A stretch of DNA of 64,000 nt from Ryuthela nishihirai (GCA_038380435.1 JAWZYU010000028.1:44699095-44763094); one strand, 5' to 3'. Numbered from the stretch's first letter, positions 19,943-29,815 are shown. Program-made: numbers and translations. Notes: a model not told the origin generated them from the sequence alone.

Positions 19943-20420
19943 CGAACGAGAGAAGCATTTCTGCTGTTAGTGAACCCATTAAGACAAGCCCACACGTCAC
20001 CGTTCAGGTAGCAAGTTTAGATGTCAGTGCATGGTTTGACAGTGGAAACAATTTTTCATCAACATTTAAAGTTCCGAAAGATGTGTGCCAAATGGGTATC
20101 ACAGAAGCTGACAGAAGATCAAAAAAGGGCTAGAATTGACTCGTTCAAGGAGATACTGGCAATGTTTGAACCTGGTGGTTCCGAAAGATTAAGAGACATT
20201 GTCATAAGCGATGAGAAGTGGTTTTATTACTATACAACTCCCAGAAAGATCGACAACTATGTTTGGGTTGCGGAAGATGAATCACGCCCCCAAATCCTCC
20301 AACAAAACTTTCGCTCAAGGTAGAGGATGTTCGCAATTTTTTTTTAATTCTCAAGGAATCAAGCCGTGGACACCATACCTGAAAAAAATGAGTATAAATG
20401 GAGAATACTACATCGACAAG
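19943..20420 (+). pseudogene. mariner transposase, central fragment
   Basis: The frame after 20060 gives KWVSQKLTEDQKRARIDSF, matching the conserved mariner segment before the catalytic core (WVP/S-x-LT-x-QK-R), then IVISDEKWFYYY with the first catalytic Asp (codon at 20210). Frames after one shift near 20330 give QGIKPWTPYLKKMSINGEYY, the expected downstream block. Upstream, NERSISAVSEPI resembles the linker before the second helix-turn-helix. The fragment ends at a SINE1 insertion at 20421. The second and third Asp motifs are not found nearby, so it is truncated and inactive. Confidence 0.8.
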
Positions 20421-20805
20421 GGGGCGGGGGTGGCTCAGTCGGTAGCGCGCCAGGCTCGTAATCTGTAGTTCCCAGGTTCGAGTCCCAGCTGGGTCAGCGT
20501 TGAGATTTATCTCCGCAAAATTCCCCGCCCTGCCCACGGTCAGTAGGAGACACCGATGGGCTTGGAACAGGCCGCCGTCCGTCGGATGAGACGTTAAGCC
20601 GTGGCCCCGTGTATGGGAGAGCCATACCCTGTGCACGTTAAAGAACTCGCTGGATGGCCTTGACGGGAGGCTACCATCTGTCTCCCAACAGCTGTTCCAG
20701 TGGGTCCCCTCCCCCAACCCTCTCTGAGCCTTCGGAGTCCATGTGACCTGGCCATTTAGCCCATGGTGTGCAAAAAAGTGGCGCTCAGAGGTGAAACAAT
20801 CCAAT
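20421..20805 (+). mobile_element. SINE1, full-length
   Basis: Near-consensus copy starting GGGGCGGGGGTGGCTCAGTC, with A box at 20431-20442, B box at 20475-20485, two GGCTC words exactly 21 bp apart (20432 and 20453), and 3' end CAAAAAAGTGGCGCTCAGAGG-like followed by GTGAAACAATCC. It interrupts mariner sequence; no clear TSD is visible, consistent with the rearrangement around it. Confidence 0.93.
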
Positions 20806-21300
20806 AGAATCTTCTCTCGTTCACGGCCTCCTTCTGTCTTCCTGCACGCGGGAGGTCTTCGAATCTTTGCCTCCTTCTCTGAATCGTCGCATCCATCCCG
20901 TAACATTGCCATAGAACAGGCATGATCCCCATATACTTGTGATAAATTGACATGAATTTATATCGCGTCGTCCCCAAACTGCCTCCTTGTGAAAATATCA
21001 AAATTTTCACTGTCTTTAGTAGACCACATAGCAACAATGCAGAGATTTCCCAGACTGAAGTTTAGCGCCTGCGAAGAGAGAAATGATGATACGGCCTTTC
21101 ATTCTAACACGTAATGACAAGTTTAGATATGCTTTCAAACAAGTCGTATCTTGTTAATTCGGAGGAGCGAGTATAAATCTACAGACACTTGTCAAGAACG
21201 TTTTGAACCACTCCGTAATAGCATTCAAAAAGCCGCAAAAATGAAGCTATTTACATCAATTTCCGTGATATTTATTGTCGAGAGACCCACTAGTAGGAAA
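20806..21300 (-). pseudogene. probable mariner N-terminal half in inverted orientation
   Basis: On the minus strand a frame reads ATIQRRRQRFEDLPRAGRQK then EAVNERRF, resembling the end of the first mariner helix-turn-helix and the acidic linker (RF-E--P-GR). NERR/NERS and the DNA word GAACGAGAGAAG are shared with the plus-strand fragment at about 19950. Together this suggests one mariner whose 5' half has been inverted around the SINE1. No terminal inverted repeat is confirmed. Confidence 0.45.
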
Positions 21301-21377
21301 TGATGTAAAAGGGAAGAATATTTTTTGCTTGCGCTTGTACTTCTTTTCTCAAACACTACCATCCTCCTCCACCCTTA

Positions 21378-21442
21378 TAGGGGCGGTGGTGTCTCGGTAG
21401 ATAGCGCGCCAGGCTCTTAATCTGCAGTTCCCAGATCCGAGT
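21378..21442 (+). mobile_element. SINE1 head fragment, fused head-in to the next copy
   Basis: GGGGCGGTGGTGTCTCGGTA, then GCGCGCCAGGCTCTTAATC and CCCAGATCCGAGTT: only the tRNA-like head on the plus strand. It joins directly to a minus-strand SINE1 that lacks its 3' end. Confidence 0.88.
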
Positions 21443-21747
21443 TCAGAGAAGGTTTGGGGAGGGGACCCACTGGAACAGCTGTTGGGAGACAGATGGTAGT
21501 CTTCCGTCAAGGCCATCCAGCGTGTTCTTTAGCGTGCACAGGGTATGGCTCTCCCGCACACGGGGCCACGGCTTAAAGTCCCATCCGACGGACGGAGGCC
21601 TTTCCAAGCCCATCGGTGTCCCCTACTGACCGTGGGCAGGGCGGGGAATTTTGCGGAGATAAATCTCAACGCTGACCCAGCTGGGACTCGAACCTGGGAA
21701 CTACAGATTACGAGCCTGGCGCGCTATCGACTGAGTCACTCCCGCCC
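21443..21747 (-). mobile_element. SINE1 lacking its 3' end
   Basis: Starts within the body at CAGAGAAGGTTTGGGGAGG and runs to the complete head at CGACTGAGTCACTCCCGCCC. The 3' end with the A run and tail is missing at the junction with the plus-strand head fragment, giving a head-head foldback arrangement. Confidence 0.92.
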
Positions 21748-21986
21748 TATCAGATCCAGTAGGGAATTGAACCTGGGAACGTCAAGTTCGGATTCTGTCT
21801 CGCTACAGACTGCCAACCCATGCCTCGTGTATTGAGCAAAGGCTTGTGTTGGATTGTTTCATCTCCGAAGTTTTTTTTTTGCACACAATGGGCTAAATTG
21901 TCAGATTCTATGGACTCAAAGAAGTTTGGGATTAGGGGACCCAATGAACAGCTGTTAGGTGACAGATGGAAGTCTCTCATAAACGG
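21748..21986 (-). mobile_element. degenerate SINE1 pieces
   Basis: A worn head (AGGGAATTGAACCTGGGAAC at 21761-21780) is followed by a worn minus-strand 3' end starting near 21852: GTTGGATTGTTTCATCTCC, TTTTTTTTTTTGCACACAATGGG-like, then GAACAGCTGTTAGGTGACAG. Probably remnants of one or two older copies. Confidence 0.75.
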
Positions 21987-21989
21987 ATG

Positions 21990-22391
21990 GCCCATTCTGT
22001 AGAGCGCCAGGCTTGTAATCTGCAGTTCTCAAGTTCGAGTCCCGCCTGGACCAGCTTTGAAATATATATTAGAATAATTACCCGCCCTATATCAGTAGGG
22101 AATACCGATGGACTTGGAAAAACCACCGTCCATCGAATAGGACGTTAAGCCGTGGCCCATGTGCGGGAGAGCCATACCCTGTGCACGTTAAAGAACACAA
22201 TGAATGGTTTGACAACAGGATATTATCTGTCTCCCAACAGTTGTCTAGTGGGTCTCCTAACAGCTGTCCAGTGGATCAGAGAAGTGGTCAAACTTCTCTG
22301 TCCTTTGGGGTCTTTGTGACCTTGCCATTTAGCTCATTGTGTGCAAAAAAAGTGCCTCTGAGGGGTAAAAAAAAATCATCCCAACCCCTCT
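21990..22391 (+). mobile_element. SINE1, diverged, with internal partial duplication
   Basis: Head from TAGAGCGCCAGGCTTGTAAT with B box AGTTCGAGTCC; body complete. The segment CAACAGTTGTCTAGTGGGTC is followed by a second CAACAGCTGTCCAGTGGATC, a roughly 23-bp internal duplication. 3' end AAAAAAAGTGCCTCTGAGG-like. Confidence 0.88.
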
Positions 22392-22426
22392 TACAATAAA
22401 GCAATATGCCATCCTCGAAAAAGATT

Positions 22427-22820
22427 GGGGCGGGGGTGGCTCAGTCGGTAGCGCGCCAGGCTCGTAATCTGTAGTTCCCAGGTTCGAGTCCCAACTGGAT
22501 CAGCGTTGAGATTTATCTCCGCAAAAATTCCCCGCCCTGCCCACGGTCAGTAGGGGACACCGATGGGCTTGGAAAGGCCGCCGTCCGTCGGATGGGACGT
22601 TAAGCCGTGACCCCGTGTGTGGGAGAGCCATACCCTGTGCACGTTAAAGAACACGCTGGATGGCCTTGACGGAAGGCTACCATCTGTCTCCCAACAGCTG
22701 TTCCAGTGGGTCCCCTCCCCCAACCTTCTGTGAGCCTTCGGGGTCCATGTGACCTGGCCATTTAGCCCATGGTGTGCAAAAAAGTGCCGCTCAGAGGTAA
22801 AACAACCCAACAACCCAACC
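22427..22820 (+). mobile_element. SINE1, full-length, with 11-bp TSD
   Basis: Near-consensus, including the 3' tail AACAACCCAACAACCCAACC. CGAAAAAGATT flanks it at 22416-22426 and 22821-22831. Confidence 0.96.
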
Positions 22821-22831
22821 CGAAAAAGATT

Positions 22832-24130
22832 TCCATAAGTTATTTACTTCCGGTCTTTTAATCCAGAGAGCGAGGAGGGGGGGGGATAAAAGCGCTGGAA
22901 AAATCGAATCCTTAATCTTCGACTGTTTCCGGAAGATTTGTTCCCGGATCGATCCACGAATCGGCAGAGAAACACGGAGGAAACCTTTATAAAAGTCTAT
23001 GCCAGGCGGATTCGACCCAGGATGGGAGGACATTAGGGCTACCGTTTTGTGTTATGTGCTCCGGAAGAAATGATTGGAATGGATAAAATAAATGAAAGAG
23101 CCTGTTGGTCGATGAGTCATAAATATGCAGTCACCCTTTTTATTTTGCTTCGGACGCTTCTCCGCTATTGGAGCAAACTAAAGTCGGGTTATGGTGAAAC
23201 TAGGAAGAGAATAACTGTAAAGGAAGTGGACGTCATCAATTCTGGAGGAATGGGGAGCGATAGTGAGAGGAAAAAAAATGGGAAATTGAAGAGGATAAAA
23301 TCAGGTGAAGACCAAGGAAAACTCTCAGTATTAAAGTCTTTTTGTTAGTAAATCTTCTTCTTATAGTCTACACGCGTATATTTTATGCACTAGACTGATT
23401 CCAGAGTGAATTGCTGACCCCGGACGACCTGGATGAGTGACCTTTTTACCTCCTTCGCTCGGTTTATTCGTTCGCTTCTTCGCAGACATTATACCTCCTC
23501 CTAGACATTTTTATTACTATAGGCGTGTGGAAAGATGTCTACTTAGTTCGTGTTTGATAAAGAAAGAGCCAGCTTTTCGGGTTATATACGACGAGAGCAG
23601 GGGAGAATGTTCAACGAGATGAAGAGACAAAAACCTATAACTTTGCTTTTTTTTTTGGCTGCAGAATGCTTATATATATAATTTTTCTTTCTTTTAGTAA
23701 GTAAAACGCTTTCTGCTACGTTTTCATTTACTGCACGGGACTTTGCGATAAACGTGAAGACGTAAATACACAATAAAGACTTGGAATAGAGAGGATCGTA
23801 AAGGGAAAAAAAAAAGATTGGACCAATTTTTAGAAAATGTCGTAAAAATATCTCACGATCTGCAAGTGAAAACAAAAATCCAATTTCAGGAAATGACTAT
23901 CTCTTGAGCCTCATTTGATATTTAAATAAATCAAAATTGAATTTCAGATTCGTGTTTGTTTTTTTACAGGAAAGGGTTAATTGGATTTATCGAACCGTGT
24001 ACTTCTCTTTTGTTGATGAGGACATCGAGTAAGAGAAATTGCTTCTTGAATTGAATGCTAAACGATGGAGACGATAAACTTTTAAGTTGTTCAACTGATA
24101 GCGCACTTAATTCCTGATGATCGTCGTGAT
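22832..24130. other. unassigned sequence
   Basis: About 1.3 kb without a recognised gene or repeat family. Open frames at 23049-23348 (plus) and 23582-23875 (minus) have no recognisable domain or conserved motif and sit in A/T-rich context, so I do not call them genes. A G9 run lies near 22877. Confidence 0.5.
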
Positions 24131-24140
24131 GTGAAGGTAG

Positions 24141-24527
24141 GGTTGGTTTGTTTTACCTCTGAGCGGCACTTTTTTGCACACCGTGGGCTAAATGGCCAGG
24201 TCACAAAGACCCCGAAGGCTCAGAGAAGGTTGGAGGAAGGGACCCATTGGAACAGCTGTTGGGAGACAGATGCTAGCCTCCCGTCAAGGCGATCCAGCGT
24301 GTTCTTTAACGTGCACAAGGTATGGCTCTCTCACGCACATGGGGGCACGGCTTAACGTCCCATCCGACGGACGCCAGCGTTTCCAAACCCATTGGTGTCC
24401 TTTACTGACCGTGGGCAGGGCGGGGATTTTTCCGGAGATAAATCTCAACGCTGACCCAGCTGGTACTCGAACTTAGGAACTGCAGATTACGAGCCTGACG
24501 CATTACCGACTGAGCCACCCCCGCCCC
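24141..24527 (-). mobile_element. SINE1, full-length
   Basis: From GGTTGGTTTGTTTTACC to GAGCCACCCCCGCCCC. A probable TSD is GTGAAGGTA (24131-24139) and GTGAAGGATA (24531-24540). More substitutions than the youngest copies (GTTGGAGGAAGGG, GACGCCAGCG). Confidence 0.9.
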
Positions 24528-24898
24528 TTTGTGAAGGATAACATCGGGTCGAAAATGTCACAAGATTTCCAAGTTCTTAGGCACAAAATTTCTCCCCAGG
24601 AACCAATTTAGCATCCTAGCACTGGTAGGTCAAAATCTCACCTTTGACCTCTTAATCCACACCATATCCAAAATTTCGTAACATTTATGACATCTGCAAC
24701 ACGAAACCAGACACAAATTTTCCCGTATGTAGCACTCGTAGATCGAGATTTGACCTCTACGTGTCCTTTATTTAACCTTAAAGGGCACATCAGAGATCAA
24801 ATACGATTTCTACCGAGATCTACCACACGGATGAACCCCAGGCGTAAATATTCAGAGCTCTACCATTTCTGTATCAAAGTTAGAATCAGCGTGATCCC
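24528..24898. other. unassigned sequence
   Basis: About 370 bp. It shows imperfect internal similarity: phrases such as CGTAGATCGAGATTTGACC and GGTAGGTCAAAATCTCACC, about 120 bp apart, may be an old duplication. No gene recognised. Confidence 0.4.
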
Positions 24899-24909
24899 TT
24901 GTCAGTCAT

Positions 24910-25297
24910 GGGGCGGGGGTGGCTCAGTCGGTAGCGCGCCAGGCTCGTAATCTGTACTTCCCAGGTTCGAGTCCCAGCTGGGTCAGCGTTGAGATTTATC
25001 TCTGCAAAATTCCCCGCCCTGCCCACGGTCAGTAGGGGACACCGATGGACTTTGAAAGGCCGCCGTCCGTCGGATGGGACGTTAAGCCGTGGCCCGTGTG
25101 CGGGAGGGCCATACCCTGTGCACGTTAAAGAACACGCTGGATGGCCTTGACGGGAGGCTACCATCTGTCTCCCAACAGCTGTTCCAGTGGGTCCCCTCCC
25201 CCAACCTTCTCTGAGCCTTCGGGGTCCATGTGACCTGGCCATTTAGCCCATGGTGTGCAAAAAAGTGCCGCTCAGAGGTAAAACAACCCACAACCTT
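24910..25297 (+). mobile_element. SINE1, full-length, with 11-bp TSD
   Basis: Near-consensus from GGGGCGGGGGTGGCTC to AAAACAACCCACAACC. TTGTCAGTCAT flanks it at 24899-24909 and 25298-25308. Confidence 0.96.
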
Positions 25298-25569
25298 TGT
25301 CAGTCATTCAGGCAGTCAGCCGCCAATCATTCATGACGGTCTGTATACGTATTAGATAGCATTCATGGGTATACTCAGCTTGAAACAAGTGTATTGATCA
25401 CTAGCATGACGGAGATTAAGGCAGACCTCTGTTAGAAACAGCAAAACAAACAACTGAGGAAGACAGAGCTCGATTACCACTACAGATCAAACACTGCAGC
25501 AAAAACTAGAGCACGTTGGTGGTGAAAGGAAACTCTTCTAGTGAGGGAATAAATAAAGACACTATAGCT

Positions 25570-26027
25570 GTTGGCTGGTTGCCTGTTTTACCTCTGAGCG
25601 GCACTTTTTTTGGTCTATCCTCTGAGTTTGGTAACTCCACGGTCAGTAGAGGACATCAATGGGTTTGGAAACTGGCCATATACATGGGCTAAATGGTCAG
25701 TTCACATGGACCCCGAAGGCTCAGAGAAGGTTGGGGGAGGAGACCCACTGGAACAGCTGTTGGGAGACAGATGGTAGCCTCCCATCAAGACCATTCAGCG
25801 TGTTCTTTAACGTGCACAGGGTATGGCTCTCCCACACACGGGGCCACGGCTTAACGTACCATCTGAGGGACGGCGGTCTTTCCAAGCCTATCGGTGTCCC
25901 CTACTGACCGTGGGCACGGCGGGGAATTTTGCGGAGATAAATCTCAACGCTGACCCAGCTGGGACTCGAACGTGGGAACTACAGATTACGAGCCTGGCGC
26001 GCTACCGACTGAGCCACCCCCGCCCCC
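25570..26027 (-). mobile_element. SINE1 with internal piece of opposite-strand SINE1
   Basis: Minus-strand copy, but after the 3' end (CTGAGCGGCACTTTTTTTGG) about 90 bases are inserted that include CACGGTCAGTAGAGGACATC and AATGGGTTTGGAAA, which are plus-strand SINE1 body words. Normal wording resumes at ATGGGCTAAATGGTCAG. This looks like a rearrangement or template switch between two copies. Confidence 0.88.
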
Positions 26028-26071
26028 ATCTCGAAAAGCAAGAAATCATACAACCCTAAAATTAAACAGTA

Positions 26072-26292
26072 CAGTCGCTCAAAAACATATCCGGACACTA
26101 TGGTTGATTACAGAATTCAGAAAAAATATCTGGCAACGATTTTTTTTTAGAAATTAGTGATCTGGCAACCTTCGTGTCACGTGACACGAAGGTTGCCAGA
26201 TCACTAATTTCTAAAAAAAAATCGTTGCCAGATATTTTTTATGAATTCTCTAATCAACCATAGTGTTAGAATATATTTTTTTTGAGCGACTG
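26072..26292. mobile_element. 221-bp foldback MITE of Tc1/mariner type
   Basis: Nearly the whole element is one palindrome centred at 26180/26181 (TTCGTGTCAC|GTGACACGAA). The ends are CAGTCGCTCAAAAA and its complement TTTTTGAGCGACTG-like, flanked by TA at 26070-26071 and 26293-26294, the target duplication typical of Tc1/mariner elements. The arms match over about 100 bp with few differences (ATCCGGACACTATGG on the left; the right arm lacks the CCGGAC match). No coding capacity. Confidence 0.93.
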
Positions 26293-26294
26293 TA

Positions 26295-26667
26295 CATGTG
26301 AGAAATTTACAGAGGTAAATATCGGGGCCTCAAACTTCGACGATAGAATGTCCCGTTTTAAAGATGAGATATTCTGTCGCATCAGAACCGGACTTGGCGG
26401 AATATTCCTTCATACCAACAGGTGCTCCTGATTTGTCACGATAAAATATTCTGTCATAGTCACGAGGGCACCGATTTATCATGACCTAGATATATCATCG
26501 TAAGCTGCTGGGGCATCCGAAATTGGGTTATAATGCAAGAATCGATCATGTTCAATAATGTATTAAAATGGTTCTGGGGATGCATTCTGTCATAAACCTT
26601 CCAGCGCTTAATAAAATAATTGTGGAATATTGTATTTTCATGTCGATAGAGATATTCAATAATGTAA
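26295..26667. other. unassigned sequence
   Basis: About 370 bp. Two related phrases, GATAGAATGTCCCG / GATGAGATATTCTGTCGC and GATAAAATATTCTGTCAT, hint at old internal duplication. No gene recognised. Confidence 0.4.
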
Positions 26668-26675
26668 CTCTCAGT

Positions 26676-27060
26676 GTTGGGTTGTTTTACCTCTGAGCGG
26701 CACTTTTTTGCACACCATGGGCTAAATGGCCAGGTCACATGGACCCCGAAGGCTCAGAGAAGGTTGGGGGAGGGGACCCACTGGAACAGCTGTTGGGAGA
26801 CAGATGGTAGCCTCCCGTCAAGGCCATCCAGCGTGTTCTTTAACGTGCACAGGGTATGGCTCTCCCGCACACGGAGCCACGGCTTAACGTCCCATCCGAC
26901 GGACGGCGGCCTGTTCCAAGCCCATCGGTGTCTCCTACTGACCGTGGGCAGGGCGGGGAATTTTGCGGAGATAAATCTCAACGCTGACCCAGCTGGGACT
27001 CGAACCTGGTAACTACAGATTACGAGCCTGGCGCGCTACCGACTGAGCCACCCCCGTCCC
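26676..27060 (-). mobile_element. SINE1, full-length
   Basis: Near-consensus from GTTGGGTTGTTTTACC to GAGCCACCCCCGTCCC, with a short probable TSD CTCTCAG (26668-26674 and 27065-27071, the latter after four extra bases). Confidence 0.94.
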
Positions 27061-27071
27061 ACACCTCTCAG

Positions 27072-27447
27072 GATCTTACCTTGTGTTTGATATTACCTTG
27101 TGTTGATAGAGTAATATAATATTGAATTGATTTCTGTTTCTATTAGAAACTTTCTGAATGCATTTCTTAGGCAAGAAATTTTACTTGAATCATTATTTTT
27201 TTTAATTTAAAAAATAAATCCACATTAAAGTCAGTGAGTTGGTGATGACAACCGCTAGAGGCATTTCTTTTTTCATGCTCAATAAAAATTTATTTTAAAA
27301 CATGAAATCTCTTAAAAGTTACGAAATGATACCTTTATCACCTATTAGTAAACAATATCGAAAATTGGGATGGTTCTTACTTTAAGAACTTTCCCAAATA
27401 TACATGTTTAGCATCAACGTGCATTAAACATGCCTTTTCCTAAAACG
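27072..27447. other. unassigned AT-rich sequence
   Basis: About 375 bp, A/T-rich, no gene or repeat family recognised. Confidence 0.5.
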
Positions 27448-27722
27448 TCGGGGTGGAGGTGGCTCAGTCGGTAGCGCGCCATACTCGTACTCTGCAGTTC
27501 CGAGGTTCGAGTCCCAGCTGGGTCAGCGTTGAGATTTAGCTCCGCAAAATTCCTCGCCCTGCCACGATCAGTAGGGAACACCGATGGGCTTGGAAAGGCC
27601 GCCGTCCGTCGGATGGGACATAAAGCCGTGGTCTCGAGACTTCCATATGTCTCCTAACAATTGTCCAGCGGATCTCCTTATTCCAACCTTCTCTGAACCC
27701 TTGGTGTCCTTGTGACCTGATT
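27448..27722 (+). mobile_element. SINE1 with internal deletion and truncated 3' end
   Basis: Head GGGGTGGAGGTGGCTCAGTC and B box GGTTCGAGTCC intact. The body from the GTGCACGTTAAAG region to GGCCTTGACGG is deleted at GCCGTGGTCTCGAGAC. The copy stops at CCTTGTGACCTG, before the A run and tail. Confidence 0.9.
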
Positions 27723-28204
27723 ATAATGTACTAAAAACTGTAATTATCACATAACGAGTTTGGTGCGCAAACAACTAAGCCAACCAACGCTCTCAAAGTC
27801 AGTGGTGAATGATGTGATTGCCAATTGGAAAAGACTCAGAGACTGCGGAGTTGACGTCATCGTTCCTAAGACAGTGACATGTTAATCAACTTTCGAGCTA
27901 GCATAACTATCGAATCATGAACTGCGATGACTGCTTATTGCCCATAATTCCCATTCACGTTACTCTACTGATCATAGTATATCTCAGGTTACAATAAAAA
28001 CACAAGTTGAATGGGTTTGATGTATCGCAAAATGACAGCGACGCACAACAGTCAATCAGTGAGTTGGAAGCAACAGTCATTTCTTGCAGAAATCCTGTTT
28101 GTCAGAAAAATAATCCCTTTTTCAAGGAGAGCCAAAAAATAAATTCATATTTCTTTTAACAATGAAACAAATATTTCTACAGTTGTTTCCTCTAGCTGTT
28201 GTAT
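27723..28204. other. unassigned sequence
   Basis: About 480 bp. A short frame near 27760-27830 (LSKSVVNDVIANWKR) faintly resembles a transposase helix-turn-helix, but nothing downstream supports it. A/T-rich, no gene called. Confidence 0.35.
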
Positions 28205-28213
28205 ATACTGGTA

Positions 28214-28422
28214 TATAAATAAATAAATAAATATCCCCTCAAGCAGCTGCTTGCCACAGAGGTCTGACAGGAGCCTGTCAGTTTATATGCCATAGTAGAA
28301 GATCTGAGAGGATGGCAGGACCTCAGCAGAAAACAACACGAACATCCATGCCTTACCCGGGCTCGAACCCAGGTCCCGTAGATCAGTAGCCAAGGGCGCT
28401 AACCACTCGGCCACGGGACGGC
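28214..28422 (-). mobile_element. SINE2, full-length reference copy with 9-bp TSD
   Basis: Defines SINE2. Read on the minus strand: tRNA-like head with A box TGGCCGAGTGG and B box GGTTCGAGCCC, body CATGGATGTTCGTG, CTGCTGAGGTCC and CTTCTACTATGGCATATAAA, then CAGGCTCCTGTCAG and CAAGCAGCTGCTTGAGGGG, ending in an (ATTT)n tail. ATACTGGTA flanks it at 28205-28213 and 28423-28431. It is not a functional tRNA: the sequence continues past the head and the anticodon arm is irregular. Confidence 0.94.
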
Positions 28423-28471
28423 ATACTGGTACATATCGAGTTCAAATTTTCATTTCGTTTTCATTCGTTTC

Positions 28472-28672
28472 CGTCCCATGGCCGAGTGGTTAGCACGCTT
28501 GGCTACTGATCAGGACCTGGGTTCGAGCCTTCGGTAAGGCATGGATGTATGTGTCGTTTTTCTGCTGAGGTCCTACCATCCTCTCAGACCTTCTACTGTG
28601 GCATATAAACCGACAGGCTCCTGTCAGACCTCTGTGGCAAGCAGCTGCTTGAGTGGGTATTTATTTTATTTC
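28472..28672 (+). mobile_element. SINE2, full-length, head-to-head with the previous copy
   Basis: Begins GTCCCATGGCCGAGTGG and ends GAGTGGGTATTTATTTTATT. A few bases are deleted between anticodon arm and B box (TACTGATCAGGACC). Only about 50 bp separate it from the opposite-strand SINE2, so the two form a 200-bp inverted repeat. Confidence 0.94.
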
Positions 28673-28726
28673 TTTCAATCAAAATAATTTTACAAATTCG
28701 TTTTTGAAAGGGGGAGGGGGATTTCT

Positions 28727-29000
28727 GTTGTTGGATTGTTTTGTCTGTGAGGGACACTTTTTTTTTTTGCACACAATGAGCTAAAGGGCCAGGTCACAAG
28801 GACCAAGGACTCAGAGAAGGTTGGGGGAAGATAGAATGAACTGGACAGCTGTTAAGACACTGATGGAAGCCTCTCATCAAGGCCATCCACTGTGTTCGTT
28901 AATATGAACAGAGTATGGCTCTTCTTGACAACGAACCACGGCTTAACGTCCCATCCGATGGGCGGTGGTCTTCCAAACTCATCGATATCTTTCTTGCCAA
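28727..29000 (-). mobile_element. SINE1, old, lacking the head
   Basis: 3' end GTTGTTGGATTGTTTTGTC with a long T run, then GAGCTAAAGGGCCAGGTCAC and body to TCCGATGGGCGGTGGTC; it fades before the tRNA-like head. Confidence 0.85.
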
Positions 29001-29054
29001 GAACAAAACGAGAGTCAGCGATTTTTTTTTCGGAAAATCAAAAATTATGTAATA

Positions 29055-29229
29055 AGAGTTGGGATATTTTTACCTCTGAGCGGCACTTTTTTTGCGTATA
29101 ATGGGGTAAATAGCCAGGTCACAAGGACCCCAGGGCTCAAATAAGGTTGCGCAGGGATCTACTGGATGGAAGTCTCCCGTCAAAAGCAATCCAGCGTGTT
29201 CTTTAACGTGCACAGGGTATGGCACTTCT
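29055..29229 (-). mobile_element. older SINE1, 3' part, split by a younger SINE1
   Basis: Worn minus-strand 3' end (GTTGGGATATTTTTACCTC) through CGTGCACAGGGTATGGCAC. The copy continues after the younger insertion at 29650 (CGGACGTCGATCTTTCC, then ACACGAACCCGGGAACTG), ending with its head near 29815. Confidence 0.88.
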
Positions 29230-29237
29230 CGGTCAAG

Positions 29238-29641
29238 GTTGAGTTGAGTTGTTGTTGAGTTGTTTTACCTCTGAGCGGCACTTTTTTGCACACCATGGGC
29301 TAAATGGCCAGGTTACATGGACCCCGAAGGCTCAGAGAAGGTTGGGGGAGGGGACCCACTGGAACAGCTGTTGGGAGACAGATGGTAGCCTCCCGTCAAG
29401 GCCAACCAGCGTGTTCTTTAACGTGCACAGGGTATGGCCCTCCCGCACACGGGGCCACGGCTTAACGTCCCATCCGACGGACGGCGGCCTTTCCAAGCCC
29501 TATCGGTGTCCCCTACTGACCGTGGGAAGAGCGGGAAATTTTGCGGAGATAAATCTCAACGCTGACCAAACTGGGACTCGAACCTGGGAACTACAGATTA
29601 CGAGTCTGGCGCGCTACCGACTGAGCCACCCCCCCGGCCCC
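29238..29641 (-). mobile_element. SINE1 inserted into an older SINE1, 8-bp TSD
   Basis: Near-consensus young copy. CGGTCAAG flanks it at 29230-29237 and 29642-29649, and the older SINE1 body continues on both sides in register. Confidence 0.94.
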
Positions 29642-29649
29642 CGGTCAAG

Positions 29650-29815
29650 AAGACACGACTTAGTGTCTCATCCGACGGACGTCGATCTTTCCAAGCCTAT
29701 CGGTGTTCCCCTACTAACTGAAGGCACGGCAAGGAGTTTTTTAGAGATAAATCTCAATGCTGGTCCAGATGAGACACGAACCCGGGAACTGTATATCATG
29801 AGCCTGGCGCGTCAC
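29650..29815 (-). mobile_element. older SINE1, head part
   Basis: Continuation of the copy begun at 29055: GTCTCATCCGACGGACGTC, AGATAAATCTCAATGCTGG, CGAACCCGGGAACTGTATAT and GTCACCGACTGAGAC. Confidence 0.88.

Noticed and set aside
20421..20495. tRNA-Thr(CGT) gene
   Set aside because: A and B boxes and an anticodon-like loop are present, but the T-stem has mismatches, the sequence continues into the SINE1 body and the same head occurs in every SINE1 copy.
26460..26738. Tc1-like transposase fragment on the minus strand
   Set aside because: Considered because of the neighbouring MITE, but no catalytic motif or conserved block could be recognised, and the C-terminal start overlaps SINE1.
27757..27835. 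Transposase helix-turn-helix (LSKSVVNDVIANWKR)
   Set aside because: A single short resemblance with no downstream catalytic domain or terminal repeats.
28472..28545. tRNA gene in the SINE2 head
   Set aside because: The anticodon arm is irregular and bases are deleted before the B box; it is part of a 200-bp SINE2 with a 3' tail.
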